A model generated the notes under the pieces. The model was given only the letters and a program-made list of their open reading frames with translations. It had not been told where the DNA came from and did no database searches. The position numbers and the translations under genes are program-made. Positions 62,295 through 64,000 of a stretch of 64,000 bases of DNA are shown in pieces; the first letter of the stretch is position 1, and each line of letters starts with the position of its first letter. The stretch covers positions 62,001 through 126,000 of the IMG/VR virus record IMGVR_UViG_3300025141_000020; one strand, given 5' to 3'. This stretch comes from a virus.

Positions 62295-63113
62295 ATGAAT
62301 AGTATATTAGGCTTAAAGGGAAATTCAGGTTGTGAGTTAGCTATTTTAGGAGATACGATTCGAAAGTCTTGCGAACGTAACTATAACGATAGGTTAAAAT
62401 TACAGTGTAAAAAACAAACTGATTTTAATAATGGTATATTTAGTACACCAAAAGTTTATGAATCTGGTATAGACAATCAAGGAAAATTCTTTTTTAATAT
62501 GGAATTCATGCCGTGTAAAACGTTTGATAGGGTATTTAATACTGCAACTAAGGCTTATTTAGATACTATTATAGGAAAACTCTTGGATTTCACAATAGCG
62601 AATACTAAAAAAACAACGGATTTTTCAAGTAAGATAATAACCACCAAATATGAATCAGTAAAAAATAACATAAGGGCACAGAAAAATATTGATGTTAGCT
62701 ATTTAGACGATATTTTTTATTCATTAGATGAAACTATAAACATACCTGAAGGTTATTGTCATGGAGATTTAACATTTTCTAATTTATTATTCGATGGAGA
62801 TAATATAGTTTTGTTAGATTTTTTAGATACCTATCTAGACTCACCAATGCAGGACATTGTAAAAATTAGACAAGATACAAAATATCATTGGTCTATAAGA
62901 ATGTTAGATTGTAAGTTTGATGGAGTAAAATTGACTCAGTGCCTAAATTATATTGATAAAAAAATAGATTATGAGTTCTCAAAAAATGAGTACTATGTAG
63001 AATACTATGCAGTTTTTCAGATTCTAAATTTACTTAGAATAGTACCATACTGTAAAGAAATAAAGAATGTTAATTATTTAATAAATGAAGTAGATAAGTT
63101 ATGTCAACACTAA
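62295..63113 (+). CDS. Choline-kinase/aminoglycoside-phosphotransferase-like kinase
   Basis: A 272-residue kinase-fold protein. I start at the ATG at 62295, 1 nt after the upstream stop; an in-frame start inside that gene is rejected. An APH-type catalytic loop CHGDLTFSNLL (H156, D158, N163) and a DFG-like IVLLDFLD (D175) are clear, and an early GNSGCELAIL with K24 may bind ATP. Substrates of this superfamily are choline, ethanolamine, sugars and small alcohols. Its coupling (13-nt overlap) to a nucleotidyltransferase suggests the kinase makes the phosphate that enzyme activates. Confidence 0.8.
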   Translation: MNSILGLKGNSGCELAILGDTIRKSCERNYNDRLKLQCKKQTDFNNGIFSTPKVYESGIDNQGKFFFNMEFMPCKTFDRVFNTATKAYLDTIIGKLLDFTIANTKKTTDFSSKIITTKYESVKNNIRAQKNIDVSYLDDIFYSLDETINIPEGYCHGDLTFSNLLFDGDNIVLLDFLDTYLDSPMQDIVKIRQDTKYHWSIRMLDCKFDGVKLTQCLNYIDKKIDYEFSKNEYYVEYYAVFQILNLLRIVPYCKEIKNVNYLINEVDKLCQH

Positions 63114-64000
63114 TAATACCATGTGCAGGTAGAAGCACAAGATTCCCTAACTCTAGGCCTAAATGGTCTCTTACCCATCCTTACGGAGACTTAATGTTTA
63201 TTCAGTCGATTAAGGGGTTAGATTTAAGCAAATACTCAGAAATAGTATCAGTTTTTCTAAAAGAAGACATCGAAAAGTTTAATTTATTAGATGGGCTTAA
63301 TCAGTCTCTTGGAGAAATAGACGTGAAAACATCAATAGTTTTACTTGAGGAACCAACATCTAGCCAAAGCGAAACTGTTTCAGAAGCTATAAAGGCATTA
63401 AACCTTAAGGGAGATATCCTAATAAAAGATTGTGACGCATATTTTACAGCTGAATATAGTACTGGAAATTTTGTTTATACTTCAAATCTTAGAGATGTTT
63501 CAAACATCAAAGCAAGTAGTAAGAGTTATGTTGATGTGGATAAGAATGGAATAATACAAACAGTAGTAGAAAAAGATGTAATTAGTAATGAATTTTGCTG
63601 CGGTGGATATGGATTTTCAGACGCAGAAAAGTTTGTACAGACCTATGATAAGCTAAAAGATTCTGCAGAAGGAGAAATTTATATTTCACATATAATTTTT
63701 CAACAACTACTAGATGGAGAACAGTTTATTACTTGTAGTACTTCAAACTTCAATGATTGGGGAACATTAAAGGATTGGAATGAGTATAAAAAACAATATA
63801 AAACTTTATTTTTAGACTTGGATGGTGTATTGGTGGAAAATTCGGGAGAATATATAGGAAAAAGATGGGGCACCACTGATGCTCTAGAATCAAATAAAGA
63901 CTACATAAACAATTTGTATGAAACAGGCAAGGTGAGAATAATATTCACAACTTCTAGAAAGAGTAAATTTAAAGGTGAAACTATTTCACAACTAGAAAAA
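63101..64000 (+). CDS. Sugar/polyol-phosphate nucleotidyltransferase fused to HAD domain, partial
   Basis: The frame is open for 300 codons to the window edge. Residues 1-220 form a nucleotidyltransferase: IIPCAGRSTRFPNSRPKWSL gives the Gly-Arg-Lys signature (with a Ser for the usual Gly) and ILIKDCDAYF the metal-binding D110/D112, followed by FNDWGT near 217. From about residue 234 a HAD phosphatase begins: TLFLDLDGVLVENSGEYIG (D239/D241) and VRIIFTTSRKSKF as motif II. The fusion would prepare and activate a phosphorylated metabolite for transfer. Downstream end unseen. Confidence 0.85.
   Translation, partial: MSTLIIPCAGRSTRFPNSRPKWSLTHPYGDLMFIQSIKGLDLSKYSEIVSVFLKEDIEKFNLLDGLNQSLGEIDVKTSIVLLEEPTSSQSETVSEAIKALNLKGDILIKDCDAYFTAEYSTGNFVYTSNLRDVSNIKASSKSYVDVDKNGIIQTVVEKDVISNEFCCGGYGFSDAEKFVQTYDKLKDSAEGEIYISHIIFQQLLDGEQFITCSTSNFNDWGTLKDWNEYKKQYKTLFLDLDGVLVENSGEYIGKRWGTTDALESNKDYINNLYETGKVRIIFTTSRKSKFKGETISQLEK

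Noticed and set aside
1-64000. tRNA genes, CRISPR arrays, integrase, insertion sequences
   Set aside because: Intergenic gaps are all under about 165 nt and none folds as a tRNA by eye; no spaced direct-repeat array, recombinase or transposase gene was seen.

Overview
The window is a contiguous piece of an AT-rich genome of a tailed phage with a contractile tail, distantly related to T4 (myovirus type). Recognisable T4-type proteins are tail sheath (gp18), tail tube (gp19), baseplate wedge gp6, gp25 and a gp53/LysM-like protein, a gp26-like chaperone, UvsX/RecA, gp32-like SSB, DnaB-type helicase, RNase H/FEN nuclease and family B DNA polymerase. No terminase, portal, major capsid, integrase, tRNA or CRISPR array is present, so this is a tail, replication and glycan section of a larger genome. 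Several clues point to a Bacteroidota host, probably marine. Five promoters fit the Bacteroidota pattern TTG-N20-TAnnTTTG, Shine-Dalgarno sequences are weak or absent, a virion protein carries GCTD-type cysteine repeats known from flavobacterial secreted proteins, and one small gene resembles the Bacteroidota family DUF4494. The host assignment is inference.

Layout. 1-9647 (minus): distal baseplate and tail-fibre-like proteins ending in gp6 and gp25. 9692-17030 (minus): nucleotide and DNA metabolism operon with gp32-like SSB, UvsX, FKBP isomerase, FEN nuclease, an unknown protein, DnaB helicase, class II ribonucleotide reductase and a zinc ribbon. 17123-32267 (minus): tail module with a 2019-residue M23-peptidase protein, gp53-like, tube/hub proteins, tape measure, two overlapping chaperone ORFs and tail tube. 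32359-39857 (mostly minus): HAD-like protein, a Ca-loop protein, an enlarged tail sheath and neck/terminator proteins, with two small plus-strand genes inserted. 39923-44535 (plus): SNF2 helicase, an unknown protein, a neck protein and an S74 chaperone protein. 44512-50749 (minus): DNA polymerase and two virion proteins. 50810-53545 (plus): five unknown late-type genes. 53594-64000 (plus): a tightly packed locus of at least six glycosyltransferases with an FkbM methyltransferase, a kinase-like protein and a nucleotidyltransferase-HAD fusion, interrupted by CDGSH, DUF4494-like and dUTPase genes.

Expression. Two control elements recur. One is the host-like promoter upstream of SSB, polymerase, SNF2 helicase, a small membrane protein and the first glycosyltransferase. 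The other is an AT-rich element, consensus TATTTATAATAAA in the sense direction, just upstream of about sixteen genes, nearly all structural. I suggest these mark early/middle and late transcription. Tail genes then build the contractile injection machine, replication genes form a largely self-contained replisome, and the glycan locus may decorate virions or change the host surface.
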